This document shows, piece by piece, positions 23,791 through 36,238 of a stretch of 64,000 nucleotides of DNA. Under the pieces are notes generated by a model. That model ran no database searches. It worked only from the letters and a program-made list of their open reading frames with translations, and was not told the DNA's origin. A program made the position numbers and the translations under genes. The stretch comes from Bretschneidera sinensis. Lineage: Eukaryota > Streptophyta > Magnoliopsida > Brassicales > Akaniaceae. The DNA is taken from positions 100,162,873 through 100,226,872 of the forward strand of contig CM043704.1 of NCBI GenBank assembly GCA_023935145.1, given 5' to 3'. The stretch's first letter is position 1. The number at the start of each line of letters is the position of its first letter.

Positions 23791-24165
23791 CTACATAAAT
23801 TTAACATAGAACACCAGGACAACAAACAGCAGAATGAAACCAGCGAGATGGAGTGGGAAGCCGTCGCCGTCGCCTTGGTGATGCTGACCATGATCATCAT
23901 CGGATGATGAGGAGAAATAGGCCATTCCTATGAGTGCAAGTACTAAGAAAAAAATCCAAACAAAGGCACTAATCGAGTTCAATGGCCTTGTTGTCCTCGT
24001 GGGTACGGGCTCCACATATTCTGGAGTCGACATCTGCGTCGACATTGGCGTTGACATTGTCGTCGACATTGGCGTCCGCAACAAAGAAAGGAGCATGAAG
24101 ATAATTGCCATTATCAGAAAAGCTGCCATCGGCGAAGGATGATGATTCTCGTCCTCATGAGCCAT
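23791..24165 (-). CDS. Small three-helix membrane protein, copy 1 (unrecognised family)
   Basis: 124 codons, starting MAHEDENHH and ending YVKFM then TAG. Three hydrophobic stretches are visible: residues about 13-29 (AAFLIMAIIFMLLSLL), 66-83 (SAFVWIFFLVLALIGMAYF) and 104-122 (LHLAGFILLFVVLVFYVKF). Between helices 1 and 2 is a Met-Ser-Thr repeat (MSTTMSTPMSTQMSTP), encoded by a 12-bp tandem repeat. Between helices 2 and 3 is a polar SSSSDDDHGQHHQGDGDG loop. The N-terminus is short and acidic with no cleavable signal visible. A TATA box lies 97 bp upstream. Coding support: higher GC than its surroundings, and the same protein in four tandem copies. I do not recognise the family; a membrane location is inferred from hydrophobicity only. 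Confidence 0.8.
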   Translation of the reverse strand: MAHEDENHHPSPMAAFLIMAIIFMLLSLLRTPMSTTMSTPMSTQMSTPEYVEPVPTRTTRPLNSISAFVWIFFLVLALIGMAYFSSSSDDDHGQHHQGDGDGFPLHLAGFILLFVVLVFYVKFM

Positions 24166-24254
24166 CTCTTAAGAATTAATTCTACGTTACTATTTGCTAT
24201 CAAATTAAGCTAATGTGGTTAATTGGTTTTGTTTTGAGAGCTGAAGGAGGGACT

Positions 24255-24262
24255 TATTTATA
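24255..24262 (-). promoter_or_regulatory. TATA box for membrane-protein gene copy 1
   Basis: TATAAATA on the minus strand, about 90-97 bp upstream of the ATG, giving a plausible 5' UTR of about 60 nt. Confidence 0.7.
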
Positions 24263-24509
24263 GTCTAACAAAGTCGGTCATGAGTTTCCTAAACTGCTCA
24301 AGGAGAATTAATTACTACTTCATGTATAAGAAAACTTTCCTTTATGATTTTGTTTCATCAAAAAATTTCCAAAAAGATCGATTAGGGTTTATAAGTTTAG
24401 GGCTCCTAATTAATCACTCTTCTTTTTAGTGGCCTACTCAGCTCGCCAAACCGTAAAGAGGGTGCGGGCTAAGATTTATAATTTTACAACCTGATAGTTT
24501 TCAGACTGA

Positions 24510-24788
24510 TTAGTATTGTCCCGATTTCCTATTTAGTAGTAACTGTATATAAATAAGGAAAGCGCAGTAATAATGAAAAGGTTGAGTTACCTTTATCAGA
24601 ACGGGTCGACTGAGTAAAATTTGATCGGAAGGGCTTGGATTATAGATCATTGTTGATTTGGCCATAATAGGCTTAGAAGGTGGTGTTAGCGCCACTGTTT
24701 GATTAGATTTGCGAAGATTGTCTAGTGTATGATGATTGGTGACTGATTTTGGTTTCAATTTAAAATTGTTTGACACTATTATCAACAT
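24510..24788 (-). other. Chimeric ORF across the unit 1/2 junction
   Basis: A 92-codon frame that spans the tandem joint at about 24708. Its first third comes from the start of one unit and the rest from the end of the previous unit, so it exists only because of the duplication. Equivalent frames occur at the other three joints. Probably not a gene. Confidence 0.4.
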
Positions 24789-25350
24789 TTGGTAACATAC
24801 TGATTGATGACTTTAATGGTATTTTTTGCACAGTTACTTTTTAATTTTAAATATACTCAATATAAATAATTTACAACTTAAATCTCATGTAAAATATAAC
24901 ATAATATTTTAATAATTAGTTTTAAATTATATAATTATTTATTATATTATTATATCATTTATGATAAAGAACACTTTTGTTATGTATTATTACATTATTA
25001 TTTGGTTTAGTTACGGAAAAAAAAAACTTGAGGTTTATCTATTTTCATTTTACCCCTTAAATAATTTTTCATACCAAAACAGACCATGTGGTTCGCTTTG
25101 TTAGTCTAGGGGTTAATGCCTGTCAAAAGCTTGATTAAAAGTCTTGAAGCAAAGAAGTTAATTAATTCTAAAGAGATAAACGATATTGAGAATAATCGAT
25201 TTTAATTTCATTTCAGTATATACTACAAATGAATTAAGTTTCACTATGTCATATTATAATGCTTTAAATTATATATATATATTTCCAATATTATATATTA
25301 TTTTAACAAAAATATTTCTAAAAAATATTTCTTAATTTTTTTGTACCTAG

Positions 25351-25442
25351 AAAACCAACCTGATGTTGCCAATGGGAATAGCCAGCCTTCTGTGGGGTCT
25401 AGTTCACAAAACACTACAAGCCAAAGTTTCAGCCTTTTATAG
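25351..25442 (+). pseudogene. Exon-like pseudogene fragment, unit 2 (5' part deleted)
   Basis: Only the Ser/Gln-rich tail ending SFSLL and TAG remains. The front half was removed by the unit-2 deletion, which left TTTTTTTGTACCTAG at the joint. Confidence 0.5.
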
Positions 25443-27661
25443 GAAAAAAAGTACTCGTTGGAGGGTTGATTAAAATTATATACTAGCAATTAATGCATTT
25501 AAGTTTTCTTTTCTGCTTTGCTTGTCCTCTGTGGATGAAAAGAAACTACAGGTTTGGGAGATTTTTTTTTGTACCTAGGTTGCTTACAAAAAAAAAAAAA
25601 TCTTCCCCAATCAAGATCGAACCCAGATTGCAAAAATTGCACATCCACTTGAGAATAAAATAATGAAAAGTTTGGATAAATTTGTTTAAAGAAATAAATA
25701 AATATGTGTGAATGATCGAAAATGAGGAAGAAAGTAAAGAAATAATGTGTTTTGTGAAGTTTAAATATTACTTTATAAAGTACAATAAGGGTAATATGGG
25801 GTTAAACCAAAATTATGATGACATGTCTTGTATGTTGATCATTTTTTAGCACTTGACTGACAGATTTTTTGAAGACAATGAGTTAAGTGTCTCACGAAGC
25901 CCATACTATGAATAAGACAAAAGGTATAACTGTTATTTTTAAAATTACGAGGGAGTAAGTGTGCATTAGGTCAAACCTCAAGAGGAAAAATGTATTTATC
26001 CCATAATTAAATTATGAGTGTTTAAGAAAATGCCACGTAAAAGTAAATTGTCACATAAAGCTACTTTGTTTTAAAATATATATATAAGAGATAGAGAGAG
26101 ATAGAATAGATTTATGATCTTCCAACATTTCTTATCTTGTTAGGTGATTTCAAAAGATTTCTATACTCGCCCTATAGGTCGAATGAGTTCGATTTTGATA
26201 ATGAGAAAACTAGTAAACACTTAGGAGTTCCATCAAAATAAATGGATTGCCAAAATGTATCAAAAGCATGAAATTTGAACAGAGGTTTTTCTGTGAGGTC
26301 ATTCTTTGGGGATTTGCGAGGCATGCAACGGAATGAGAGCATTAACAGATACTTGTAGCGCTTTGTAGAGAGAAAGTTCAATTTGGTTGAGTTCTTGCAA
26401 CATTATCATAGAGCTGTCCAACAGACCCGCCCACAATAAGGCTGAACAAGAACACATTTCAACATACAAAACACCATAGAAAAATCTATTTAGTTTTAAC
26501 TTTGACAATAAAAAAAAGTGATTTACTAGTAATTGAGCATTAATACTAAACTTTCTCATATATTAAATGAAAGATCAGATGATCTAAGATTATAAACTTT
26601 GTCACATGTCATTGGGCTACTAGCTCATATATTTTTTATCATTAAAATTATAAACTAGTCAAACCAAATCAAGCAACTCCATACTCAAGATTAGCATGAA
26701 ATTTTTAAGGAAAAAGTACAAATACCCCATTTTGGTTGAATATTTTAAAATCAACTCCTGGGTTTGAAATGCTACACTTGAATATCATGTGGTTATTATT
26801 TCATACACTTAGGTCTAAAATCATTAAAAAAAAATTTCAAATTTTACTCTTAGTAAAAAAATATCACTACTAAATTAATGTCTTGGTATATTTAAGCTTC
26901 CAAGATCACCATAACATGATCCATACATAAAGATATATTGCCTAATTAACCTGAAACTTTAAGTAAAAAATTGAAAATAAAATTTCATGAATATAAATAA
27001 AACTATCTTAATATTATGATTTAAGTCGAGCCAAGTTGAGCCGGGCTAAATTAAGTGTTTGACTAGAAAAGTAATGAGATTAAATTGATCAAACTTTTTC
27101 GAGTCGAGACACACTCTGTTCAAGACTAGCTCAAAAGTTTTACAAGCCAAAGATTTTTCTTGGGATTTGCTCATGAAACTTAACGAGTCGAGCTCGAGTT
27201 GATTGGCAATCATAGTTACCATAAACTATAAAAAAAAATTAGTTGATTTATGAACTTTTTAAAAAAGAATAATGTAGAGTAGTGTTTTCAGAGGAGAAGG
27301 TACTGAACGAATCGTTTTGTCTTCGTGAGACAAGGTGTAAACCTCGAGGCGTTGGGGAATATGTCTTTTTAAAATTTATTTTTATTTTAAAAAATAATAT
27401 AAAATAATAAATATTATCAAAATAAAAATTAGATTTCACAAAAAAAAAATCTAATAATATAATTTGTATGTAAATGTATCCATCAAAAGAAGCTATTGTA
27501 CTTTGGTTTTAGTAGTTGAGAAAGCAAATACTAGTAGATATTGTAGTATAGAGTACCAAATCGGGCATATTGTATTATAATTTAATGATAAGAAGTTGAA
27601 AATGACTTGCCTATTAGTAGAGGGATTTTGTTTTCTTATAGAAATGAAAACTAAGTGTCTG

Positions 27662-27866
27662 GAGGAATTCTTGGCTGCATCATGTGCAAATAAAGAATTT
27701 TCAACAGTTGAAAAACTTGAGTGGTAATTTTTAAGAACTTCACTAGTAACATCCGAATATACTCAATTAACATTATTAATGAAATTTTTTAAAATTTACC
27801 AATCAAGTTTCCAAACGGTACAAAATTCTTAATTTGCGCTCGACACAAACAAGAATTTTTTGTCTC
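27662..27866. repeat. 205-bp foldback, unit 2
   Basis: Same inverted-arm structure as at 14723-14927, with a few substitutions in both arms. Confidence 0.7.
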
Positions 27867-29248
27867 ACAGACATCTTCACATGGCCGGTGGGCTAAGATA
27901 AAAAAAATTAGCCATTTTCTTTTTTCTATATAGAGTTAAGACTTCAAAACCCAAATATATATCTTTTTTTCCCATAGAGACTTCTCGAAGGTACAGCAAG
28001 AGAATTTTCTTGCCTTTTCTATTCAACCAAACGCCCCTTCTTCCCTTAGTTTTTCATCAAATTCAAAGAAAATATCTTATTCCTTCGAGCATCTGACTCT
28101 TCAAAGATCCTTTTCAAATTAAGTGAGATACCTAAAAATTTGTGAGAAAGGGAGAATTTTCTTGGTCGTTTTCTTGCCCATCAAACAACCTCTCTTTCTT
28201 TACCTTTTTCTTGAGAAATTTTCATAAGAATATATCATTTATTTTAATATTTATAATATTCCTTTCGATTTCCTCTTTTTCTTCATCTTCTTCTTCTTCA
28301 CGTCTCTTTTTATCATGTTTTCTCTACGAAACGCAAAAATTCTTATCCTTTTTTCTTTTAACATGATTTCTCTGCAACCTCTAAGCTTCTTAGGTTCTAT
28401 CTTAAAAAACAAGAGCAGCAGCCTTTTGACAAGATTAAAAACGAATCTCTCTTTCTTTTGATAATATAATTTCTCAAAACAATTTGGATGAAGTGATTTT
28501 ACAGGTGCAAGAAAAGTCCAAAGGAGCGCATCTAAACACGAGCTCAAGTTAATTGATTGTTAAGTTATACACTGTTCGACAATTAATTTAGATTAAAATA
28601 TGATACATTACTTAACATTAAGCCAATAAAAAGTTAATGAAGTATTAAAAATTAATTATAGAAATAAAACTATATTGTTTCGAAATTAATTATAATTAAT
28701 CATATTGAAAATCTCTTATCAATGCATTGCTTCTACTACTTGGTAACAAAAATTATCACTACTAAATCAACGTCTTGATATCTTCAAGCATCTTAGATGG
28801 ACACCAAGTGTTATGCCTAAACTTGAAAATCTAAGTAAAAGTTTGAAAATAAAATTACATGAATATAAATACAAATATGTTAAAGTGAAAAATAACCATT
28901 AAATTGATGAAGTACAATGATAGCCTGACAATCAATTGAAAATTTGAGAATCTTTGACGTCAAATTTGTCAAAAATAAAAATTTATAGGGATGTAAAACA
29001 TTACGTTGATAATGAAATAACTATACCTACACATATATAATTTTTTGTTATTTTTTTTTGAAAAGCAAGAGAGTAAGTTTTTTTCTAATCCTCAAGAAAT
29101 GCAGAAAACTACAATCTGCAGGCTCTTCACATAACAGCCTCGTTCACCAAATTACATGACAAACAAAACACAAAGTAGCCCTGACACTAGGCAACACATG
29201 GACAAGGAAAATTCTTCAAACTATTTCGTATATTCAATCCTGCAGGAC

Positions 29249-29488
29249 TCAAAACTTAATGACTTCTTTAGAGATGAGAGCCATTGCATTACCAAAATAA
29301 GAATCCAAAAAAATAAATAACTTGCTTTTAGCCATTACTAAAAACTTCCATAACTCAACACAAGAACTTCGTAGGCCAATCAATAGACCACTACTCTCTC
29401 CATCTCCATCTTGACAAGGAATAAACAAAATAATAACAAAGGAAAGTAATTTCTCCTTCGGAGTTTTGGAACTCATAACAACATGCAT
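29249..29488 (-). other. Conserved 79-codon ORF, unit 2 (doubtful gene)
   Basis: An open frame starting MHVVMSSKTPKEK and containing FLDSYFGNAMALISKEV. It is open in units 2, 3 and 4 but has a stop in units 1 and 5 (GTTTAGG instead of GTTTTGG). It lies downstream of the membrane-protein gene on the same strand. No family recognised; a relic is more likely than a gene. Confidence 0.25.
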
Positions 29489-29870
29489 GACCGACTTTAT
29501 TCAAGAGCTACATGCATGTCCTGTGTGTTGTTGAAACATATTGTACGTAATTTGCAAATTAATAACCAGTAATTGTTGCAGTATTAACGACTTAATTAAT
29601 TCTTAAACAAACACAGTTGTAGCGCTAATATTGCTGAGTTCTTGAGAAAGGGTTTCAGTCATGCGTACGCTTTCTGCAACCATTAACGCATGAAAGATGT
29701 AAATGGATATAAAATTAAAAAAGCTACTAATTTATTTAGTTATTAGTTGTAGTAAATAAACAAGAACTTAGAAAGAAAATTAAAATAAGTAGAACTAGCT
29801 ATGTAATACTACTAGTACTTGGTAAAGACTAGAATTGGACTGCTAATGACTATAAATTAAGTACAACGTA

Positions 29871-30245
29871 CTACATAAATTTAACATAGAACACCAGGAC
29901 AACAAACAGCAGAATGAAACCAGCGAGATGGAGTGGGAAGCCGTCGCCGTCGCCTTGGTGATGCTGACCATGATCATCATCGGATGATGAGGAGAAATAG
30001 GCCATTCCTATGAGTGCAAGTACTAAGAAAAAAATCCAAACAAAGGCACTAATCGAGTTCAATGGCCTTGTTGTCCTCGTGGGTACGGGCTCCACATATT
30101 CTGGAGTCGACATCTGCGTCGACATTGGCGTTGACATTGTCGTCGACATTGGCGTCCGCAACAAAGAAAGGAGCATGAAGATAATTGCCATTATCAGAAA
30201 AGCTGCCATCGGCGAAGGATGATGATTCTCGTCCTCATGAGCCAT
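29871..30245 (-). CDS. Small three-helix membrane protein, copy 2
   Basis: The same 124-residue protein as copy 1. By eye the coding bases are identical, and so are about 250 bp of 3' flank. The first difference upstream is a single base just before the ATG (CTCTG instead of CTCTT on the plus strand). Same three hydrophobic segments, Met-Ser-Thr repeat and Asp/His loop. Confidence 0.8.
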   Translation of the reverse strand: MAHEDENHHPSPMAAFLIMAIIFMLLSLLRTPMSTTMSTPMSTQMSTPEYVEPVPTRTTRPLNSISAFVWIFFLVLALIGMAYFSSSSDDDHGQHHQGDGDGFPLHLAGFILLFVVLVFYVKFM

Positions 30246-30334
30246 CTCTGAAGAATTAATTCTACGTTACTATTTGCTATCAAATTAAGCTAATGTGGTT
30301 AATTGGTTTTGTTTTGAGAGCTGAAGGAGGGACT

Positions 30335-30342
30335 TATTTATA
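30335..30342 (-). promoter_or_regulatory. TATA box for membrane-protein gene copy 2
   Basis: TATAAATA at the same distance from the ATG as in copy 1. Confidence 0.7.
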
Positions 30343-30589
30343 GTCTAACAAAGTCGGTCATGAGTTTCCTAAACTGCTCAAGGAGAATTAATTACTACTT
30401 CATGTATAAGAAAACTTTCCTTTATGATTTTGTTTCATCAAAAAATTTCCAAAAAGATCGATTAGGGTTTATAAGTTTAGGGCTCCTAATTAATCACTCT
30501 TCTTTTTAGTGGCCAACTCAGCTCGCCAAACCGTAAAGAGGGTGCGGGCTAAGATTTATAATTTTACAACCTGATAGTTTTCAGACTGA

Positions 30590-30868
30590 TTAGTATTGTC
30601 CCGATTTCCTATTTAGTAGTAACTGTATATAAATAAGGAAAGCCCAGTAATAATGAAAAGGTTGAGTTACCTTTATCAGAACGGGTCGACTGAGTAAAAT
30701 TTGATCGGAAGGGCTTGGATTATAGATCATTGTTGATTTGGCCATAATAGGCTTAGAAGGTGGTGTTAGCGCCACTGTTTGATTAGATTTGCGAAGATTG
30801 TCTAGTGTATGATGATTGGTGACTGATTTTGGTTTCAATTTAAAATTGTTTGACACTATTATCAACAT
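30590..30868 (-). other. Chimeric ORF across the unit 2/3 junction
   Basis: Equivalent of 24510-24788 with one substitution (Cys to Trp in the HYY.AFL segment). Confidence 0.35.
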
Positions 30869-31352
30869 TTGGTAACATACTGATTGATGACTTTAATGGT
30901 ATTTTTTGCACAGTTACTTTTTAATTTTAAATATACTCAATATAAATAATTTACAACTTAAATCTCATGTAAATATAACATAATATTTTAATAATTAGTT
31001 TTAAATTATATAATTATTTATTATATTATTATATCATTTATGATAAAGAACACTTTTGTTATGTATTATTACATTGTTATTTGGTTTAGTTACGGAAAAA
31101 AAAAAAAAAAAAACTTGAGGTTTATCAATTTTCATTTTACCCCTTAAATAATTTTTCATACCAAAACAGACCATGTGGTTCGCTTTGTTAGTCTAGGGGT
31201 TAATGCCTATCAAAAGCTTGATTAAAAGTCTTGAAGCAAAGAAGTTATTTAATTCTAAAGAGATAAACGATATTGAGAATAATTGATTTTAATTTCATTT
31301 CAGTATATACTACAAATGAATTAAGTTTCACTATGTCATATTATAATGCTTT

Positions 31353-31356
<4 letters not shown>

Positions 31357-31405
<49 letters not shown>
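31357..31405. repeat. (TA)n microsatellite, unit 3
   Basis: About 24 TA repeats. The same place in units 2, 4 and 5 has only about five. Confidence 0.97.
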
Positions 31406-31407
<2 letters not shown>

Positions 31408-31737
31408 CCAATACTATGTATTATTTCTAAAAAATATTTCTTAATTTTTTTGTAAATTAATTTTTGTTTTCAGAATAGTCTCTTGCAAAACACATGTACA
31501 AGAAAAAGATTAATTTGTGTGCTTGTTCTCATTGTTGAGAGGTCCGACCTAGGCCAGCCTAACAGAAAAAGAGTTTAAAATAAAGATATGTGGCTTGGAC
31601 ATAATTTGATATCTAACCAAGTCAGAAGTTTAAATCCTCTACCCCAAATTATAAATAAATAAAGATTCAAAAGTAATATTGTAACTCCAATCAAAATGTT
31701 GTTACGCAATAAATTAAAAATTGAAGAAATTTAGTTC

Positions 31738-32029
31738 TAAATTACATAGACCTCTCTTAAGGTAACGTATAATTGTAAGAATCTCCCTTGCATTTTTTAA
31801 ATCTTCATTTACATCTCATGATAGGAAAGTTTAATCATGTGGAAACAAATTTAATGTTTTTTACCATGGAGTGTAAACACTTACACTCCATAGTAGAAGA
31901 GTTTAATCACATGGAATCACATGAAATCAAATTTAATATTTCCTATCAAGGAGTGTAAGTAAAAGTTTAGAATATGCAAGGGAGATGCTTACAATTATAT
32001 GTTACTTTAAGGGAGGTCTGCATAATTTA
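31738..32029. mobile_element. MITE-like foldback, unit 3
   Basis: Counterpart of 11783-12073 with the same inverted ends. Confidence 0.75.
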
Positions 32030-32176
32030 CTCAATTATATATTCTTAAAATAAGTAACAAAATTATAATAAAATAATAAATAAAACCTTAATGAGTTTGA
32101 TTTGGGTGTGAGAAGAAAAGAAAAATGAGTTTGATTACTGATTTTTAACATTTATGGTTTTGAGAAATCTTGTTGG

Positions 32177-32401
32177 GCACAAAAGTGAGTCCGAAGAGGT
32201 TTCAGCTCAGACTGAACCAAAATTCAACCTTTTTACTCGAGCTGGGGTTGCTTGGACGGGAAATCTTTCAAGTACTAGCCTCCACCAGTTTCTTCATCTG
32301 GGTCCAAAGAAAACCAACCTGATGTTGCCAATGGGAATAGCCAGCCTTCTGTGGGGTCTAGTTCACAAAACACTACAAGCCAAAGTTTCAGCCTTTTATA
32401 G
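32177..32401 (+). pseudogene. Exon-like pseudogene fragment, unit 3
   Basis: Same content and the same one-base shift as in unit 1, without the extra G. Because that G is missing, an ATG-initiated 92-codon frame (32154-32432) appears, but it reads the Ser/Gln-rich part out of frame. Confidence 0.45.
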
Positions 32402-33040
32402 GAAAAAAAGTACTCGTTGGAGGGTTGATTAAAATTATATACTAGCAATTAATGCATTTAAGTTTTCTTTTCTGCTTTGCTTGTCCTCTGTGGATGAAAA
32501 GAAACTACAGGTTTGGGAGATTTTTTTTTGTACCTAGGTTGCTTACAAAAAAAATATATATATATCTTCCCCAATCAAGATCGAACGCAGATTGCAAAAA
32601 TTGCACATCCACTTGAGAATAAAATAATGAAAAGTTTGGATAAATTTGTTTAAAGAAATAAATAAATATGTGTGAATGATCGAAAATGAGGAAGAAAGTA
32701 AAGAAATAATGTGTTTTGTGAAGTTTAAATATTACTTTATAAAGTACAATAAGGGTAATATGGGGTTAAACCAAAATTATGATGACATGTCTTGTATGTT
32801 GATCATTTTTTAGCAGTTGACTGACAGATTTTTTGAAGACAATGAGTTAAGTGTCTCACGAAGCCCATACTATGAATAAGACAAAAGGTATTACTGTTAT
32901 TTTTAAAATTACGAAGGAGTAAGTGTGCATTAGGTCAAACCTCAAGAGGAAAAATGTATTTATCCCATAATTAAATTATGAGTGTTTAAGAAAATGCCAC
33001 GTAAAATTAAATTGTCACATAAAGCTACTTTGTTTTAAAA

Positions 33041-33092
33041 TATATATATATATATATATATATAAGAGATAGAGATAGAGAGAGAGAGAATA
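33041..33092. repeat. (TA)n-(GA)n microsatellite, unit 3
   Basis: About 12 TA repeats followed by GATAGA and GA repeats. Confidence 0.95.
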
Positions 33093-34650
33093 GATTTATG
33101 ATCTTCCAACATTTCTTATCTTGTTAGGTGATTTCAAAAGATTTCTATACTCGCCCTATAGGTCGAATGAGTTCGATTTTGATAATGAGAAAACTAGTAA
33201 ACACTTAGGAGTTCCACCATCAAAATAAATGGATTGCCAAAATGTATCAAAAGCATGAAATTTGAACAGAGGTTTTTCTGTGAGGTTATTCTTTGGGGAT
33301 TTGCGAGGCACGCAACGGAATGAGAGCATTAACAGATACTTGTAGCGCTTTGTAGAGAGAAAGTTCAATTTGGTTGAGTTCTTGCAACATTATCATAGAG
33401 CTGTCCAACAGACCCGCCCACAATAAGGCTGAACAAGAACACATTTCAACATACAAAACACCATAGAAAAATCTATTTAGTTTTAACTTTGACAATAAAA
33501 AAAAGTGATTTACTAGTAATTGAGCATTAATACTAAACTTTCTCATATATTAAATGAAAGATCAGATGATCTAAGATTATAAACTTTGTCACATGTCATT
33601 GGGCTACTAGCTCATATATTTTTTATCATTAAAATTATAAACTAGTCAAACCAAATCAAGCAACTCCATACTCAAGATTAGCATGAAATTTTTAAGGAAA
33701 AAGTACAAATACCCCATTTTGGTTGAATATTTTAAAATCAACTCCTGGGTTTGAAATGCTACACTTGAATATCATGTGGTTATTATTTCATACACTTAGG
33801 TCTAAAATCAATAAAAAAAAAATTCAAATTTTACTCTTAGTGAAAAAAATATCACTACTAAATTAATGTCTTGGTATATTTAAGCTTCCAAGATCACCAC
33901 AACATGATCCATACATAAAGATATATTGCCTAATTAACCTGAAACTTTAAGTAAAAAATTGAAAATAAAATTTCATGAATATAAATATAACTATGTTAAT
34001 ATGATGATTTAAGTCGAGCCAAGTTGAGCCGGGCTAAATTAAGCGTTTGACTAGAAAAGTAATGAGATTAAATTGATCAAACTTTTTCGAGTCGAGACAC
34101 ACTCTGTTCAAGACTAGCTCAAAAGTTTTACAAGCCAAAGATTTTTCTTGGGATTTGCTCATGAAACTTAACGAGTCGAGCTCGAGTTGATTGGCAATCA
34201 TAGTTACCATAAACTATAAAAAAAAATTAGTTGATTTATGAACTTTTTAAAAAAGAATAATGTAGGGTAGTGTTTTCAGAGGGGAAGGTATTAAACGAAT
34301 CGTTTTGTCTTCGTGAGACAATATGTAAACCTCGAGACGTTGGGGAATATGTCTTTTTAAAATTTATTTTTATTTTAAAAAATAATATAAAATAATAAAT
34401 ATTATCAAAATAAAAATTAGATTTCACAAAAAAAAAAATCTAATAATATAATTTGTATGTAAATGTATCCATCAAAAGAAGCTATTGTACTTTGGTTTTA
34501 GTAGTTGAGAAAGCAAATACTAGTAGATATTGTAGTATAGAGTACCAAATCGGGCATATTGTACTATAATTTAATGATAAGAAGTTGAAAATGACTTGCC
34601 TATTAGTAGAGGGATTTTGTTGTCTTATAGAAATGAAAACTAAGTGTCTC

Positions 34651-34855
34651 GAGGAATTCTTGGCTGCATCATGTGCAAATAAAGAATTTTCAACAGTTGA
34701 AAAACTTGAGTGGTAATTTTTAAGAACTTCACTAGTAACATCCGAATATATTCAATTAACATTATTGATGAAATTTTTTAAAATTTACCAATCAAGTTTC
34801 CAAACGGTACAAAATTCTTAATTTGCGCTCGATACAAACAAGAATTTTTTGTCTC
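34651..34855. repeat. 205-bp foldback, unit 3
   Basis: Same inverted-arm structure as at 14723-14927. Confidence 0.7.
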
Positions 34856-36238
34856 ACAGACATCTTCACATGGCTGGTGGGCTAAGATAAAAAAAAATTA
34901 GCCATTTTCTTTTTTCTATACAGAGTTAAGACTTCAAAACCCAAAAATATATCTTTTTTTCCCATAGAGACTTCTCGAAGGTACAGCAAGAGAATTTTCT
35001 TGCCTTTTCTATTCAACCAAACGCCCCTTCTTCCCTTAGTTTTTCATCAAATTCAAAGAAAATATCTTATTCCTTCGAGCATCTGACTCTTCAAAGATCC
35101 TTTTCAAATTAAGTGAGATACCTAAAAATTTGTGAGAAAGGGAGAATTTTCTTGGTCGTTTTCTTGCCCATCAAACAACCTCTCTTTCTTTACCTTTTTC
35201 TTGAGAAATTTTCATAAGAATATATCATTTATTTTAATATTTATAATATTCCTTTCGATTTCCTCTTTTTCTTCATCTTCTTCTTCTTCACGTCTCTTTT
35301 TATCATGTTTTCTCTGCGAAACGCAAAAATTCTTATCTTTTTTTCTTTTAACATGATTTCTCTGCAACCTCTAAGCTTCTTAGGTTCTATTTTAAAAAAC
35401 AAGAGCAGCAGCCTTTTGACAAGATTAAAAACGAATCTCTCTTTCTTTTGATAATATAATTTCTCAAAACAATTTGGATGAAGTGATTTTACAGGTTGCA
35501 AGAAAAGTCCAAAGGAGCGCATCTAAACACGAGCTCAAGTTAATTGATTGTTAAGTTATACACTGTTCGACAATTAATTTAGATTAAAATATGATACATT
35601 ACTTAACATTAAGCCAATAAAAAGTTAATGAAGTATTAAAAATTAATTATAGAAATAAAACTATATTGTTTCGAAATGAATTATAATTAATCATATTGAA
35701 AATCTCTTATCAATGTATTGCTTCTACTACTTGGTAACAAAAATTATCACTACTAAATCAACGTCTTGATATCTTCAAGCATCTTAGATGGACACCAAGT
35801 GTTATGCCTAAACTTGAAAATCTAAGTAAAATTTTGAAAATAAAATTACGTGAATATAAATACAAATATGTTAAAGTGAAAAATAACCATTAAATTGATG
35901 AAGTACAATGATAGCCTGACAATCAATTGAAAATTTGAGAATCTTTGACGTCAAATTTGTCAAAAATAAAAATTTATAGGGATGTAAAACATACGTTGAT
36001 AATGAAATAACTATACCTACACATATATAATTTTTTGTTATTTTTTTTTGAAAAGCAAGAGAGTAAGTTTTTTTCTAATCCTCAAGAAATGCAGAAAACT
36101 ACAATCTGCAGGCTCTTCACATAACAGCCTCGTTCACCAAATTACATGACAAACAAAACACAAAGTAGCCCTGACACTAGGCAACACATGGACAAGGAAA
36201 ATTCTTCAAACTATTTCGTATATTCAATCCTGCAGGAC

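Larger units (their letters stand above)
10941..24708. repeat. Tandem-array unit 1 (carries a Copia insertion)
   Basis: Begins at TTGCGAAGATTGTCTAG, the sequence that starts every later unit, here joined to unrelated repeat DNA on the left. Without the 6.58-kb Copia insertion and its target duplication it is about 7.18 kb. Order: MITE-like foldback, exon-like pseudogene, TA/GA microsatellite, GAGTCGAG-rich remnant, 205-bp foldback, then the membrane-protein gene on the minus strand. It is the most diverged unit. It alone has a 299-bp segment at 15569-15867, and it lacks a short CTTTTCTATTCAACC-type insert that the others have near the TC-rich stretch. Confidence 0.93.
24709..30788. repeat. 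Tandem-array unit 2 (internally deleted, 6,080 bp)
   Basis: Same order as the other units, but about 0.87 kb is missing at 25336-25351, removing the MITE-like foldback and the first part of the exon-like pseudogene. The rest, including the membrane-protein gene, is intact. Confidence 0.95.

Noticed and set aside
23930..24142. 70-codon plus-strand ORF inside the membrane-protein gene (also in the other copies)
   Set aside because: Antisense shadow of the minus-strand gene; the minus strand has the TATA box, poly(A) signal and sensible protein.
32154..32432. 92-codon plus-strand ORF in units 3, 4 and 5 as an intact gene
   Set aside because: It reads the second half of the exon-like fragment out of its best frame and depends on a one-base shift; treated as a pseudogene.
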